Assembly: GCA_963978895.1 (NCBI GenBank)
Contig: OZ022238.1
Location: 4,204,652 to 4,268,651, forward strand
Direction: 5' to 3'
From: Erpobdella octoculata
Lineage: Eukaryota; Annelida; Clitellata; Hirudinida; Erpobdellidae
DNA: 64,000 bases
In this document: in pieces, positions 31,488 to 43,649 of the stretch
Layout: the number at the start of each line of letters is the position of its first letter
Position numbering within the stretch: position 1 is the stretch's first letter
Notes under the pieces: generated by a model
Told to the model about the DNA's origin: nothing
The model's database searches: none
What the model saw: the letters and a program-made list of their open reading frames with translations, nothing else
Position numbers and translations under genes: made by a program

Positions 31488-33286
31488 TAGGGTTGCACCG
31501 GACTTGGGTTTTTCCAATCCGGCCGGGGCCGGTTCTGGCCGGATTCATAATTCAAAATCCGGCCGGGGCCGGAGCCGGAGCCGGTCTTGTCATTTTTTAA
31601 TATTCATTATTCATCTTTTTGTTCAATTGCATGTTATCTTTAAAAACCAACGTAGTAACCAACAGACAATATCAGCTTTATTTCAAATAAACAATAAACA
31701 AAAAATAGTAAAAAGTATCAATTTTATTTCAAATGCTAAATTAATAAAACAGCAGTGTTCAAATTAAATAAGAGAAGCGTTGCATTTTAGAAATATTAAT
31801 TTTTCAGCATTTTCCTTATATAGCTTCCGAGCGTGCTATTCTGTTGCAGCAATCGGAAGATCACACGCGCTTTAATTTTAAAAAAAACTCTTCATCCTAG
31901 GGAGCTGTAAAAAGCGCATTGTAGCCCCTCGGGAAAAGCTGGAAGCCTCATATTTATCAATGCTTTTATTAACTCGTCGTCTCTGTTTCTCTGTCTGTCT
32001 GTTTCTCTGTCTGTTTCAAATCTTGCAATCAATTTTTGAGTCACTTCCTGATGATAGATTTTTTTCAAATTTTGCATACATGCTCAAAATAGAAGACAAT
32101 GCAATATTCAATTATTAGTTTTACAATAAGTCAATTAATTTAGTTAATTTTAATTAATTTCGATATTTCGATATAATTAAGATATTTCGACTTTAATATA
32201 AAATAAAAGAGTAATATAAGAAAAAATTGATTGCAAAATTTGTGTTTTAATTACATATAAGAGCATTGGTTTTAAAAATTCGTTTTTAATTTACTTGTTT
32301 ATAATTATTTACAACAAGGAAGGTTCAACAGTCTCCATTAGGAACATTAAATGTAACCCTTCGACATGGAAGTCTAGATATAACATGCTATATCTAGATT
32401 TTCATGCCCTTCGAGAACAATGTGAATTAGGTGTGTCCACGTCTACTAGATCAATAGCGGCTTCAAACACTCTAGAGAGACTTCTGGTCTACGAATGTGG
32501 GCGTGGATTCAAAATCCCACTTTTGACACCATTGATAATTTTCTATAGTCAAATAACTTACAGGAATTAAAGGTTATCCCGCCTTATTGGTATACATGAG
32601 ATTAACAGCACATGATTGACAGTCACGTGCATCCAATGAGTCACAAGCAATAGATTAGTATTCAAGACTAGTAATCAACTTGATAAAATTTATTTAACGA
32701 GTGCCAAGTAACGAGGCAAGAATAAGCCAGCACAACCCATAACCAATCGGAAGATCACACGCGATTTAAACAAAAGAACTCTCCATGGAAGGTTGTGTAC
32801 AAAGCGACATATGCTTTTACGGGAAGATTGCTGAGTTGTAAGATAGAAAGCAAACTGAAATTATGAAGGACGTTCAATATACTTTAAAAACATTGATAAT
32901 AGAACAATTATTAAACAGACTATGATTAGTTATTCCAAAAAAACATAAGGAATGAGATTATAATATAATAAATTCCTACAATATATATATATATAGAATA
33001 ACTATATCTGTCCTGCCCATGAATTTCCACTAGATGAAATAAGCTATAGCAGGAGCGCTCAAACGGTTCGATTAACAAATATAAACATAGAACAATAAGC
33101 GCTAAAGCTGGCAGTTTTGAAATACTTTTGAGTAAAAAGTTTTCACTGAAATAAATAAATAAATACGTTAAATCCGGCTCCAAATCCGGCCATCAAATCC
33201 GGCCGGAGCCGGATTTGACCGGATTCGGAAAAATGGCCGGTTTTCGGCCGGGGCCGGAGCCGGGGCCGGTTTTCGGTGCAACCCTA
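31488..33286. mobile_element. Non-autonomous hAT-superfamily DNA transposon, complete
   Basis: The ends are perfect 13-bp terminal inverted repeats, TAGGGTTGCACCG at 31488-31500 and its complement at 33274-33286. They are followed inward by CCGGCCGGGGCC-type simple sequence on both sides. The element is flanked by an identical 8-bp target duplication, GTTTCAAT (31480-31487 and 33287-33294), which also fits the nTnnnnAn pattern known for hAT. The interior (1.8 kb) has no transposase-like frame. It contains a direct repeat of about 90 bp ('caatcggaagatcacacgcg' at 31850 and 32744) and a tRNA-Leu-like segment. The perfect target duplication suggests fairly recent insertion, mobilised by an hAT transposase elsewhere. 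Confidence 0.92.
32431..32535 (+). pseudogene. tRNA-Leu-like sequence inside the hAT element
   Basis: The segment ends 'gggcgtggattcaaaatcccac' before 'ttttgacacc'. This resembles the variable arm, T-arm and acceptor end of tRNA-Leu, with one extra A in the T loop. The 'agagacttctggtct' phrase before it resembles an anticodon arm. The D-arm half is poor. It could be a tRNA pseudogene or a SINE head trapped in the transposon. Confidence 0.35.
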
Positions 33287-33989
33287 GTTTCAATACAACT
33301 TTAATGATTTTCAACAAAAATCCTAAAACTTTGTATGTGATTTTCAGTTTTAGATGCAATCGACAAAAAAAAATTGTTTTTAACCAAACATTATTTGGTA
33401 TGGTAACAATATTTTAATATTGTATGAACTAAAACAAGATTGACTAATTTCATCACGTTAATAACTGTCACGACGTTTGCGGTGACAGCGCTACATGCTT
33501 AGGAGCAAAATCATTTTCAGTTTTCAGTTACATTTTTTGAAGTAAAACCAGCTTCTGATGTTAATGATACTGCAAATAATTCGAAATTTAAAGAAACATT
33601 GATAATGTTGAATGGATGGCCCTGATCGTAGTGATGACGCTGGCAATAATAATATTTATGATCCTGATTATGCCAACGGCAAAAAAGAGTGATTGTGGAC
33701 ACAATGAATTGTAAAGAGGGCGCAGTAGTGTTATTTTAAACAGCATTATAGAAACACCTCCGACTATTATTTTACATAAACATGAAAGCAAGTTGGAATC
33801 CGTGTAGTCGAGCGGCGATTGAAAAAAATTCTTCTGTAGTCAGATACAGATTACAGCTGTTGCTAACAAAGTAGGAGTAACATCACCTAATGAAGTAAAA
33901 TATAAACAACCAAAATACACGTTTGAAATGCACGACAAATTTCATTCAAGTTGATTGTTATATAAATTAATCGTCACAGCTCTATCGTC

Positions 33990-35300
33990 ATTAGTAACAT
34001 TATTGTTCTAGCCATCACCTACATTCATTATGTTATTTTTGAGTAAAATAAACAATAACAACAAGCTCAAATTTGGCCAATGAAATATTTTTCAAATTTC
34101 ATTTTTTTTATATTTATTTAAGTTTAGTCTGCTTTGACTTTTGTTAATTTAGAACAGTTTCTTCGTAACAAACCACAGTGACATATAAACCTTCATCGCT
34201 TTAACTTGAATGCAATATTTAAAAATATTTTACATGCCTATCAAATATTTGTTTTTTAATAAAACGTTTAACTACTAAATTACCACTGAGTAGCATGGAT
34301 GGCTTTTTTTCTTAAAAGTTTTAGAAAACCAAACAAGTCATGAGTGCTTTGATTTAAGAATCGAACTAAAAAACTAGTTTTTAAGGAAAAAAACAATATG
34401 AAAGAAACGCTTCGAAGTATGCGAGTGGAACTCACGGAAATTAAATTTATGTAGGTTTATCTGTGACTTTGCCTATTACGTGAAACAGTTTTCTTGCTGT
34501 AATTTTCAAACAAATCTAACAGCTTGAGACTCATGTGTGAATAATAAAAAAAATTACAGGTTCTTTGTTCTAATTGTTAAAACTCACACAAAGTTGATAG
34601 CTTTCATTATTTTTTGTGACATTTATTTTCAAAAGATTGGAGGTTTTCTGAAAAAAATGTCACATAACTCTCTTCTGCAGAGAGACACCTTTGACTGGCG
34701 CAGTTTAAAAGAATAAGAGCAAGCTGAAACAGTTCGCTGCGTGCAGCGTTATTAAACGACTCTGCGCTATTTTGAATTAGCAGTTCACTGAAAGCCATTT
34801 GTGCTAAAAAATTAAGAAGTTTTTTAAGATCTGGATGTTTAATCTTAGTGCAACCAGCTGTGTTTCAGAACCATAAACAAACGTATCTCAATATTGTTTT
34901 TCTATTATGAGTGATTAGAGACTACACTCTGAAGGTTGGAAAAAGGTTTGTTTTTAAAATTTAAGTGTTTCGAGAAAACATCAAACGATTCATAACGTGT
35001 TTTATTGTTTTCTAGTAATCTAAGTTAGTGTGATATAACAAATGCTGACCCTGACTGTTTTACTTCCCCTTAGGATTATGACTGTTAAAAATTTAAAAAA
35101 GTAGGTTTTGATGAAATTGCAAATTGATATTTTAAAGTCTGCATCTGTTCTATGTGTAAACATATATTCACAGTTACACAAGTAGTGAGTTAGGTTAGAA
35201 CGAATTATAAGTTTATGTTGAAATAACATAGAGTTAGTTGTGAACCAGGAAATGTGCTTCAATTTTGTGCAAATTGTTTATGCTGACGATTTAAACTATG
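33990..35300. repeat. Three-part dispersed repeat (parts A, B, C), first locus
   Basis: Part A (about 33990-34240) has 'gccatcacctacattcatta'. Part B (about 34524-34760) has 'agcttgagactcatg', 'ctcacacaaagttgatagc' and 'ctggcgcag'. Part C (about 34850-35300) has 'agctgtgt', 'gtgattagaga' and 'aacatagagttagttgtgaa'. The same parts occur at 53455-54700 in the order B-C-A-B, and part B alone at 48297-48545. No coding capacity. Confidence 0.75.
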
Positions 35301-35799
35301 TTTTTGTAGCTGATGAAAAGGATGATAATATTTAACTCAAAGGAAAACTTAGCAGGAGTTTTGAATTACAACCTATTAGTAAAATTAAAAACACAACTAG
35401 CTAAAATTGCAGTCAATGGGGTAGAACAAAATTGTGTTTCCTTTTTGCACAAATTATGTCCGTGATTAGATCATGGCGGCACATGTTTTTAAAGAACATT
35501 ATCCTAATCGGATGATTGGAACAGGTTTTAATTTATGTTATGGAGTTGGAAGTTTTAACTCAATAAGTATGTTATATAATTTATAACTTATTGACTTAGT
35601 ATCAGAAAAGATAAAGCCTTAATCTTCAACTGTGATGATTGTTGGAACAAATAAAATAAATCGTTATCGTAAGCCCATGTATTATTGACGCGGCTGCGAT
35701 AGTCCCAAGGAAGTTTTGAGCTATAACGGGGCTACACATCTAGAATTTATATCTAGTAGTCCATACATGAACAAAACCAGCAAGGTTTTTCCTCATTAA

Positions 35800-36290
35800 C
35801 AAATAATTATTACTCTAAAACCCTGCTGCTAGGTGGTCTGAGTTCATTTAAAATAAAAAGAGTCAATTTTTTCTTTTTTATTAAACACGTCGGTTGAGAT
35901 ATGAAACACTTACGGCAAATCATTTTTTTATATTTTGGAATGAATTGTTAAAAAAAACCAATAGTTCTAAATAACCAATAAAATAATATAAGAATTGATG
36001 GTTGGGAAAAGAGTTTAGTAAAGATGCAACCTAAGACTAGAAAGAAAGAATATTAAGTATTTAACTAAGTACAAAATTAAACTTAATTCGTTATAACTTC
36101 ATCAGGGAACTAGCTCCTGAGCCCTTTTCCTATTGGATCCGCCACTGATAAATACACCGCTTGTTAGTAGTGAAGTTGTTGAAAAATAAAGAATAATTAA
36201 TAGAAAACACCTTAGCCTAAATGAGTGCATTTTGTTATAAATTTCAGGAGATTGCTCGTTATGTTGCTCACGTACAATTGAAATTTACAT
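35800..36290. repeat. Dispersed repeat, copy 2 of the 27900 family
   Basis: Contains 'ccctgctgctaggtggtctg', 'ggatccgccactgataaat' and 'tcaggagattgctcgtt' in the same order as at 27900-28440. Confidence 0.7.
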
Positions 36291-37344
36291 TATAAACAGT
36301 TCTTTTTCTTATTTAGTTTTTTCGTTTAAACATTTTTGTTTTAATTGCTAAAAGTTTAAATAACAAATATTTATCTTTATACACAAAATTTAAACAAAAA
36401 ATCTTAAATATTTGTTTTTATTTTTAATTTTGTTTTTTAGTAAATGAAAAGACGTTAAAAAATCTTATTTCACCACGCCGTATTGCGGAAAAAACATACT
36501 AAAACCTTTGACTCGATCATCTTCAACCTTCTAAAACATTGTTTTACAAAGTTGTTAATGTATTATGTTTTAAGGTACTGAAAAAAGAGAATGCCTGTCT
36601 CACTATTACTCTGCACTGAACCTTTGCCTTAAATGTTCTCAATTCAGTTGTTTATTTTCTTCCAGCCAAAACGTTTTGAAACACCATTAGGACATTCATA
36701 ACATATTACCAAAGATCAATAAATTCGTAAACAAAAAAACACAAAAAACTCAAAATTTTTCAATCATCAACTTTCTTTCTTTCTTCTTATATCCAATTTT
36801 TATTTTATTATTCTAGTCATACATTTTGAAAACAGGGCAGAAAAACGCTCAAGTTTAGAAAAACATAAACAAAACGCTAGTTACCATTTTAAATAACCTC
36901 TAATACAGCGAAGAATGAAAATTGGTTTCAAAGCTGTCGCACACAAGAACAACATGCTGGTTTACATTTTATTTGTTTTTTTTTTAATAAAGAAGTTTAA
37001 AACACAAACAGTTTAACAATTTAAATGTTTTACTAAAAAACCTTTGAAGCTTGACGGTATTTGTGTTTTATTATAATGTAAATGTAAATATGAAATACAG
37101 TGCAGAAGAACAACATTACCGTGTCAAATCAAAACACCTTTGGGTAACAGCAAACAAGTTGATAATTAAGTTCTAACAGAGCGTTGTTGATGCGGCAGTT
37201 ATTACGAAAGGAAATATAATGACTATGTGCCATTAATATATAATAATCTGTAGATTAAATACTCTAAGTAACTCTATGAACATGTTGAAATCAGCTAGAT
37301 AACAATGTTAATTTTAAACAAGAAAAACTGGAGGCGATGTGACT
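36291..37344. other. Non-coding, nothing recognised
   Basis: AT-rich DNA with no open frame of note and no match that I can see to other parts of the window, leading into the hexanucleotide array. Confidence 0.55.
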
Positions 37345-38155
37345 AAATTTTATATCTACATCTACATCTACATCTACATCTACATCTACATCTACATCTA
37401 CATCTACATCTACATCTACATCTACATCTACATCTACATCTACATCTACATCTACATCTACATCTACATCTACATCTACATCTACATCTACATCTACATC
37501 TACATCTACATCTACATCTACATCTACATCTACATCTACATCTACATCTACATCTACATCTACATCTACATCTACATCTACATCTACATCTACATCTACA
37601 TCTACATCTACATCTACATCTACATCTACATCTACATCTACATCTACATCTACATCTACATCTACATCTACATCTACATCTACATCTACATCTACATCTA
37701 CATCTACATCTACATCTACATCTACATCTACATCTACATCTACATCTACATCTACATCTACATCTACATCTACATCTACATCTACATCTACATCTACATC
37801 TACATCTACATCTACATCTACATCTACATCTACATCTACATCTACATCTACATCTACATCTACATCTACATCTACATCTACATCTACATCTACATCTACA
37901 TCTACATCTACATCTACATCCACATCCACATCCACATCCACATCCACATCCACATCCACATCCACATCCACATCCACATCTACAGCCACATCCACATCCA
38001 CATCTACATCTACATCTACATCTCATCTATATCTGCATCTAAATCTGCATCTGCATCTGCATCAGCATCTGCATCTGCATCTGCATCTACATCTGCATCT
38101 GCATCTGCATCTGCATCTGCATCTGCATCTGCATCTACATCTGCATCTACATCTA
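37345..38155. repeat. Hexanucleotide (ATCTAC)n array with two variant blocks
   Basis: About 570 bp of near-perfect ATCTAC units are followed by a block of CATCCA units (about 37918-37980), a short mixed stretch, and a block of CTGCAT units (about 38040-38153). All variants keep the 6-bp period. The very long frames on both strands (poly Tyr-Ile, Asp-Val, Cys-Arg) are artefacts. Confidence 0.97.
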
Positions 38156-38488
38156 TGTACAATTTTTACTTTGCTAAAAGGATCAATGCAGGTAATGTCC
38201 AAATATTGAGTGAGTATCAATCCATCTACAGAATGGAAAGCCTTTTGTATACTCGCCATGTGAAAAACAATTACTCTTTGTTGAATAAATAAACTCAGCA
38301 AATAATTATTTGCACATACCATTTGTTTATTAGCTTTTAATAACAATTAAAACTCAAATATATCTGCTATAAAAATATTTCATTTAATGCTTGAATACTA
38401 TAGTGTTATCATGCAAACATTTCATAATCATAAAAAAAAACGAACAAGAGCACAAAAAGCACATTACAACTCTACTTATTGATAAATG

Positions 38489-38620
38489 AAGACGGCTGGC
38501 GACCGCATGTTTGCTGTTGCCGGTTCCAGACTTTGGAACGAGCTTCCGACTACCATCACCTGCTCAGCGACGGTCGAAGAATTTCGAAAGAGTCTCAAAA
38601 CGCATCTCTTCGTGGCCTAG
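38489..38620 (+). pseudogene. LINE ORF2 C-terminal fragment
   Basis: A 43-codon frame ending in TAG reads 'FAVAGSRLWNELP' and 'FRKSLKTHLF'. This is the standard C-terminal phrase (RLWN-LP ... F-K-LKTHLF) of reverse transcriptase proteins of CR1/L2/Jockey-type LINEs. Nothing upstream of the fragment is recognisable, as expected for a 5'-truncated insertion. Confidence 0.75.
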
Positions 38621-38639
38621 AAGTTAACACTGACATTAT

Positions 38640-39430
38640 GCCACGTTAAAAATTATCAAATTAAATTAAATCATCGTCACAAATGTGGTTTTATTCTAGT
38701 TCCCATCACTAAAAATAAATAAAGATGAAATTTGGATAATGAAAGAAAACAATTGGTTTTTAACAAAATCTCACGTTTTTCCAAATAAAATAAAAAATTA
38801 ATAATGATGGGGTTTTGTCAAAATAAAATCAGTTTTCAAGAAAAATTTGATTCTACTTTGAGTTCATTAAAAAACAATTGTAAAAATAAAAGGTAATTAA
38901 AAAAAATTGAAATTATCATTAGTAGTATAAACACCACTGACTGCATACTTGACCAGAAACTAAATGTTTTGCTTTTTCCGTAGCGCACTAGTTTGCTGTT
39001 AAAATGGAGATGTAATATAAATATGAATTACGTGCAGAGAAACAACAATACCATTAAAAAATATTAAAAAGCCTCAATTACCAAATTCTAATAAAATTTT
39101 GAAAAATGTAAACTTAATAAATACAGAAATGTTATTTGATAAATTTAACAAAATGATCGAAAAAATAAAACTGTTTAAAAAAACGTCTGTTTAAAAATAT
39201 TTTAATTGTTTGTGTTTGAATCAAAAAAATTAAACAAAAAAATTTAAAAGCACTTTATGGTTTGAAATAAACTTATTATTTTTTTATTCAAACACTGAAT
39301 AAAAAAACACCATGAAATAAAACTACCTCACTTCTTAAATTACAACCGCTTTGTGTTCCATAGTTGCGTCTTAAAACACATGGTGTAAAAGACTATAAAC
39401 TATAATAAAAAAAAAAAAAGTTCCATAGTT
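38640..39430. repeat. Old segmental duplication, copy 2 (partner at 28900-31420)
   Basis: Collinear blocks as described for the partner, with a large internal deletion relative to it (about 790 bp against 2.5 kb). Confidence 0.6.
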
Positions 39431-40900
39431 GTCTTGTAATGTATATTTCTACAATCTGTGTCACAGAACGCTTAGCTACTAAATCTGTAAAATCATTATT
39501 GAGTTAAAAGCATTAACCAATCTATTAAGAAGTTAATTGTTTAGTATCGTTACGTTTTCTTTATATGCGTATTTTGTTGTATATGATAAAGTAGTTTAGT
39601 ATTGAACAATATCATCGTTCTGACTAGTTAAAATCAAAGCAGTATTAATCCACATTGTTCCGGTTAGAAAAACGTTTTGCTAGTGTTTCCTCTTGAAATT
39701 CATTAACTATTGAACTTTTCAGAAAATAAATTTCCGGTTTTGTTTCCAAAAGTCATCAAATTTACTAAGTTTCAAACCTGAGACTATTTCAAAAATGGGT
39801 TTCATTCATTATTTTGCTAAGTCTCTTCTATAATGTTTTTTTATTTAATAATGGCTGACTCAAAGGAAGTTCAAGAAATAAGTCACAAAAGATATTAACC
39901 CTTGTTAAGCTTCAACAACCACAAAAAACTTGATACAAAAATATATTCTGTATATTTTACAACGAAAAGCCTGCTGTCTACGAAACAAACTCTATTCAGA
40001 CAAATGCAAGTATTGTTGCACATTATATAGCTTGAATTCTAATAGAAACACATGACATAAAATCATATTTAAAATAATGTCAAAATTAAGTGTTTAAACT
40101 TGTATGGTATTAAATCAATAATCAGAGGATTTTTAAACATTCGGTTTTTTTTTAAATTCATGTTATGTTGTAAGTTAAAAAAGCCATTGCAAAGTTTTGG
40201 GCAGGTCACAATATTGTGGCTGGTTTTTGTATACAAGTAATGTTAGTGATACAATATTGACAATTTTAAAACAGAATTTTTGGCTACCGCCAAAAAACAG
40301 TGTTGCATTTGTACTAGATGACAATTATTTTGTGTGTTGAAAGCAAAATGCAACAACTCAAACGCTAGAAGTTAATGACGTTTCTGAAAATGACTCATCG
40401 ATGAATATTTATTTTTAATATTTCAAAGTTGATTTGTATGTAAGAATTTCAAAAATGAACAGATAAAAAATTGTGTTGGCTTTTATTTTATATTACTGCA
40501 TGTTTTTTTTAAACTCTTTCCTAAACGTTTTAATTTAATTTAAATACAATAAAATTGAAATCATTATTTAATTTTAACTTATGAAGTTTATGGAAAAACT
40601 GAAAACAATTGTCAATTATTTTTCTAATAAGTTTGGCATTTTCAATGTAAAAGCAGAATTTAATAATATTTTTGAATCAATAAAGAAAATGAAATTAAAA
40701 GCTTCATAATTAAAATAGAGTTGAACGGTTAAAAAATGCAAATAAATAAAAAGTTAATAAAGGAAATACAGTTACAAATAAATTAAATAAATTAAATCAT
40801 TTGAAATTAATTAAATCTTTTAAATCTGTTAAATAAATTAAAATTAACTCAAATCGTCTTCTAACAAAAAAGTATGCGGGTAAATTTTCTATCTGCGATT
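39431..40900. other. Non-coding, nothing recognised
   Basis: AT-rich sequence with short homopolymer runs; no frame, RNA gene or transposon end is apparent. Confidence 0.55.
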
Positions 40901-41029
40901 TGTGCTTTTTATCACTGAATGGATATTGTTGTAATAAGAGATTGCGGCTTATTGTTTTTTGTGAAATTTATTTTGCACAATACTGTTGTAGCAGTTATAG
41001 ATAAAAACACCACTGACAGACTACAAGGC

Positions 41030-41450
41030 CCGGGAATAAATAATTGCTTTCTCTGCAATGGAATAGCATGCGATAATGTATCAATTATGAAAGTTATCGA
41101 TAGATAAACAAAACACTTTTGTACTTCTTTACTGTTTTATATTATATACATGAACTAAATATATTCTAAGCGAGTTCCAAGTTAATTTGAAAATAAAGCA
41201 AATTTTAAACTTAGCAATAAGGTATATAGCTACGTCCATATATCAGTTCCTTGTAGCTCTTGAAGACGGCCAAGTTCGAGTGGTATTTGAAACAGTATAT
41301 TGATTAAGACCCGGGAATAAATAATTGCTTTTTCTGCAATGGATTGGCATGCGATATAATCGAAAAAAAACTCCTTATGGTTGTCAAACTGCCTGTATCT
41401 AGCGAAAACAGCAATTTTAAACTTAGCAATAAGGTATATAGCCACGTATA
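41030..41450. repeat. Imperfect direct duplication, about 290 bp period
   Basis: 'cccgggaataaataattgct' and 'tgcaatgga' occur at about 41029 and 41310, and 'aaacttagcaataaggtata' at about 41208 and 41416. The intervening block at 41244-41310 is the partner of the 27700 repeat. Confidence 0.75.
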
Positions 41451-41631
41451 TCTATAGAAAAGTCAAATTCTGAATTTTTTTTAGAAACTGAAGCTGGAAA
41501 AAAAAACAAGATTCAACTCAAAAACAAAAATACAGTTTGAACTTTTAATTTGAATATAACTGTTCTAAAATCATGTGTGATAATGCAGGAACATTGAAAG
41601 ATATGATTGGAACTAAAAAAAAATAAATTTC

Positions 41632-41795
41632 TGCACAAAGTACCACGTTGCCAATTGAAAATTCCTGAACATCCAATTGCAGCAAAGAATCACATGATTT
41701 CGAAAGATTCTTTTTCTGATTTGACAATTTTTTAAAAGCCTCGCACCAAAATATTTTCACAACATTGTACACATCTTTCTTTTCTGCTTTTTATT
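41632..41795 (-). pseudogene. Inverted, decayed N-terminal fragment of a group A channel gene
   Basis: On the minus strand the sequence runs 'gaaaatattttggtgcgagg' (EN-V-VRG), then 'aaaaattgtcaaatcag' (KIVKS) and 'gcaattggatgttcagga' (A-GCSG). It therefore matches residues of about 3-53 of group A proteins, through the RG site and TM1. The ATG is lost, and in-frame TAA and TGA codons follow the RG site and the TM1 start. It lies about 460 bp upstream of, and opposite in strand to, the gene body at 42255, which lacks exactly this part. Confidence 0.85.
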
Positions 41796-42254
41796 CCTAA
41801 AAAATATGATTTGGGATTGTTTAAATGTTAAGTACAATCAATACTCAAGTTACAAGTAGTTATAGGAATTGAAGCCAAAACTGAAAGTTAAAGTTTGGTT
41901 CGGTTCGACCATTTTTGGGTTCGAGTTCGGCCACCTTTGGGTTCGAGTTTGGTTCAGGTTTAATCACTATTGGGTTTGAATTTGGTTCGTGTTCAGTTGC
42001 TGTGGGGTTCCAGTTCAGTTCAACTTTTATTCGCGTTCGAACATTACCGAGAAGTTAAGGTATGTTCAAGTTTGCCTCAAAATTTTATGACTGTTGGTTC
42101 AGCTCAGTTCAGTTTTTTTTTAATTCCAACAAATAATAGATACACGAATTTAAAAAAATTTTAAATAATAAAAATAAATTATCTGTGTCCATGTCTTCTA
42201 ATTGCGTTTGATTCTGAGACACCAGCTTAGAGTCTTTTCACTTCTAACTTTTGA

Positions 42255-43634
42255 TATATCGACTTTTTTCGACGGAGAAGAAATGCAAACACTCAAACCA
42301 GATTTCCTGCAATAATTATTTGCAGTGCAAAACCAGTTTTGGTAAATATTTTTGGATTTGATAGACGTTATTGCTTTACAGCAGAAGTGTTTTCAAAAAA
42401 AATATTAGGCTTAGCAGATAGTTTAATAAATGTAACTTTTATCAGTGAAATATCTTTGTCGAATATGATTCAAATAAGTTATTCAAGATCTCTCCCAAAA
42501 GGTAAATCATTTGATTATAATTCCGTTCCATTTCTTGTCGACATGGCAATGACTGACAATGCTGACAAGGGCGTATATGATAAAATTTGTACAAAGTTGA
42601 AACAAGAAATTATCTACCACCCAGATTTCTACGAATGCTATTCATACCAGATTTCAAAATTTTGTAACTTTTCAGTAAAATCTCTTACTCTGCTATTGTA
42701 TACGGATACTTACATTAATGATTTCGAATTTTTCCATTTAGATTATGGGTATAGCACAGAAGGAATGAAAGTAGTTTTATCTTCTCCTGAAGGAGTTGGT
42801 GATTTTTCAAAAGGATTCGATCTTATTCCAGGAACTGAATCGTTAGTAGAATTATCCATGAAAGTTAAAACAATTCTAGACAAGCCATACAACAGTGAAG
42901 GTTGTGAGAGTAAGAAAAATATAGAAAATTTTTCAAACGTTCTTTATAGCACTCATATTTGCAAAATCAAATGTATCAATGATGCAGTTTTAAAAGCATG
43001 TCAATGTGTTTCCGGAAAATTGGTTATTCCGCCAATGTACAACAGTGAAGATACATGCGGTAACACTACCATGGCATTGAAGATGAACAATTTGAGCGCA
43101 GAGGCACAATTAAACCGAGCGATAAAAGCACTTATGCAAATTGATTGTGAAGAAAATACTTACACAAAGTTATACGACAGCTGTGTGTCAATTTGCAAGA
43201 AACCTTGCGTTGAAACATCTTACGAACGAACTGTTCACTCTTTCTACGATTGGCCAAAACTTTCTTCACAAAGAGATTTTTATTTTAAATATCTCAAATA
43301 TTACAAAGATTTTCAAGATTACCATGACGCAGCTGGTAATTTCGATTCTAATAAAATAAGTGAAAAAATCAAATCACATTTTTTGAAAGTGAAGTTTATT
43401 TTCCCATTTAATGACACTATTTTTATAACTGATACACCTGTTTATTCTTGGGATTCAATGCTTGGAACTGTTGGTGGAAGTCTCAGCTTGTGGATGGGAA
43501 TAACCGTAATGACTTTTGTTGAAATAGTTGAGTTTTTATTTAATTTGATTGGGGTAAATTTGATACTTTGTTTTAAGAAACGTACATTTGAAATGTCTCA
43601 TGTAATTAACTTCCTTTGTGTTATTTTATTTTAA
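42255..43634 (+). pseudogene. DEG/ENaC channel gene body lacking N-terminus and TM1, group A
   Basis: An uninterrupted frame begins just before 'FPAIIIC' (the post-TM1 signature) and carries a group A outer domain ('HPDFYECYSYQISKFC', 'PGTESLVELSMK', 'LDKPYN', 'CKKPCVETSYERT', 'DWP'). GTVGG, a GIT filter and TM2 follow. After TM2 the tail diverges from all paralogues and ends at 43634. No in-frame ATG precedes the outer domain and TM1 is missing, so a normal channel cannot be made. The stretch before the second pore helix is also about 25 residues shorter than in other A copies. The outer domain remains free of stops, so either the break is recent or the truncated frame is still used. AATAAA occurs at about 43701. 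Confidence 0.85.
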
Positions 43635-43649
43635 ACATTTTTTAACTTT

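Noticed and set aside
31504..31767. Gly/Arg/Ser-rich 87-codon frame
   Set aside because: It starts in the CCGG-rich subterminal repeat of the hAT element and has no family resemblance.
37291..38346. Frames of up to 317 codons (poly Tyr-Ile, Asp-Val, Cys-Arg)
   Set aside because: Products of the hexanucleotide array; the unique ends have no family resemblance.
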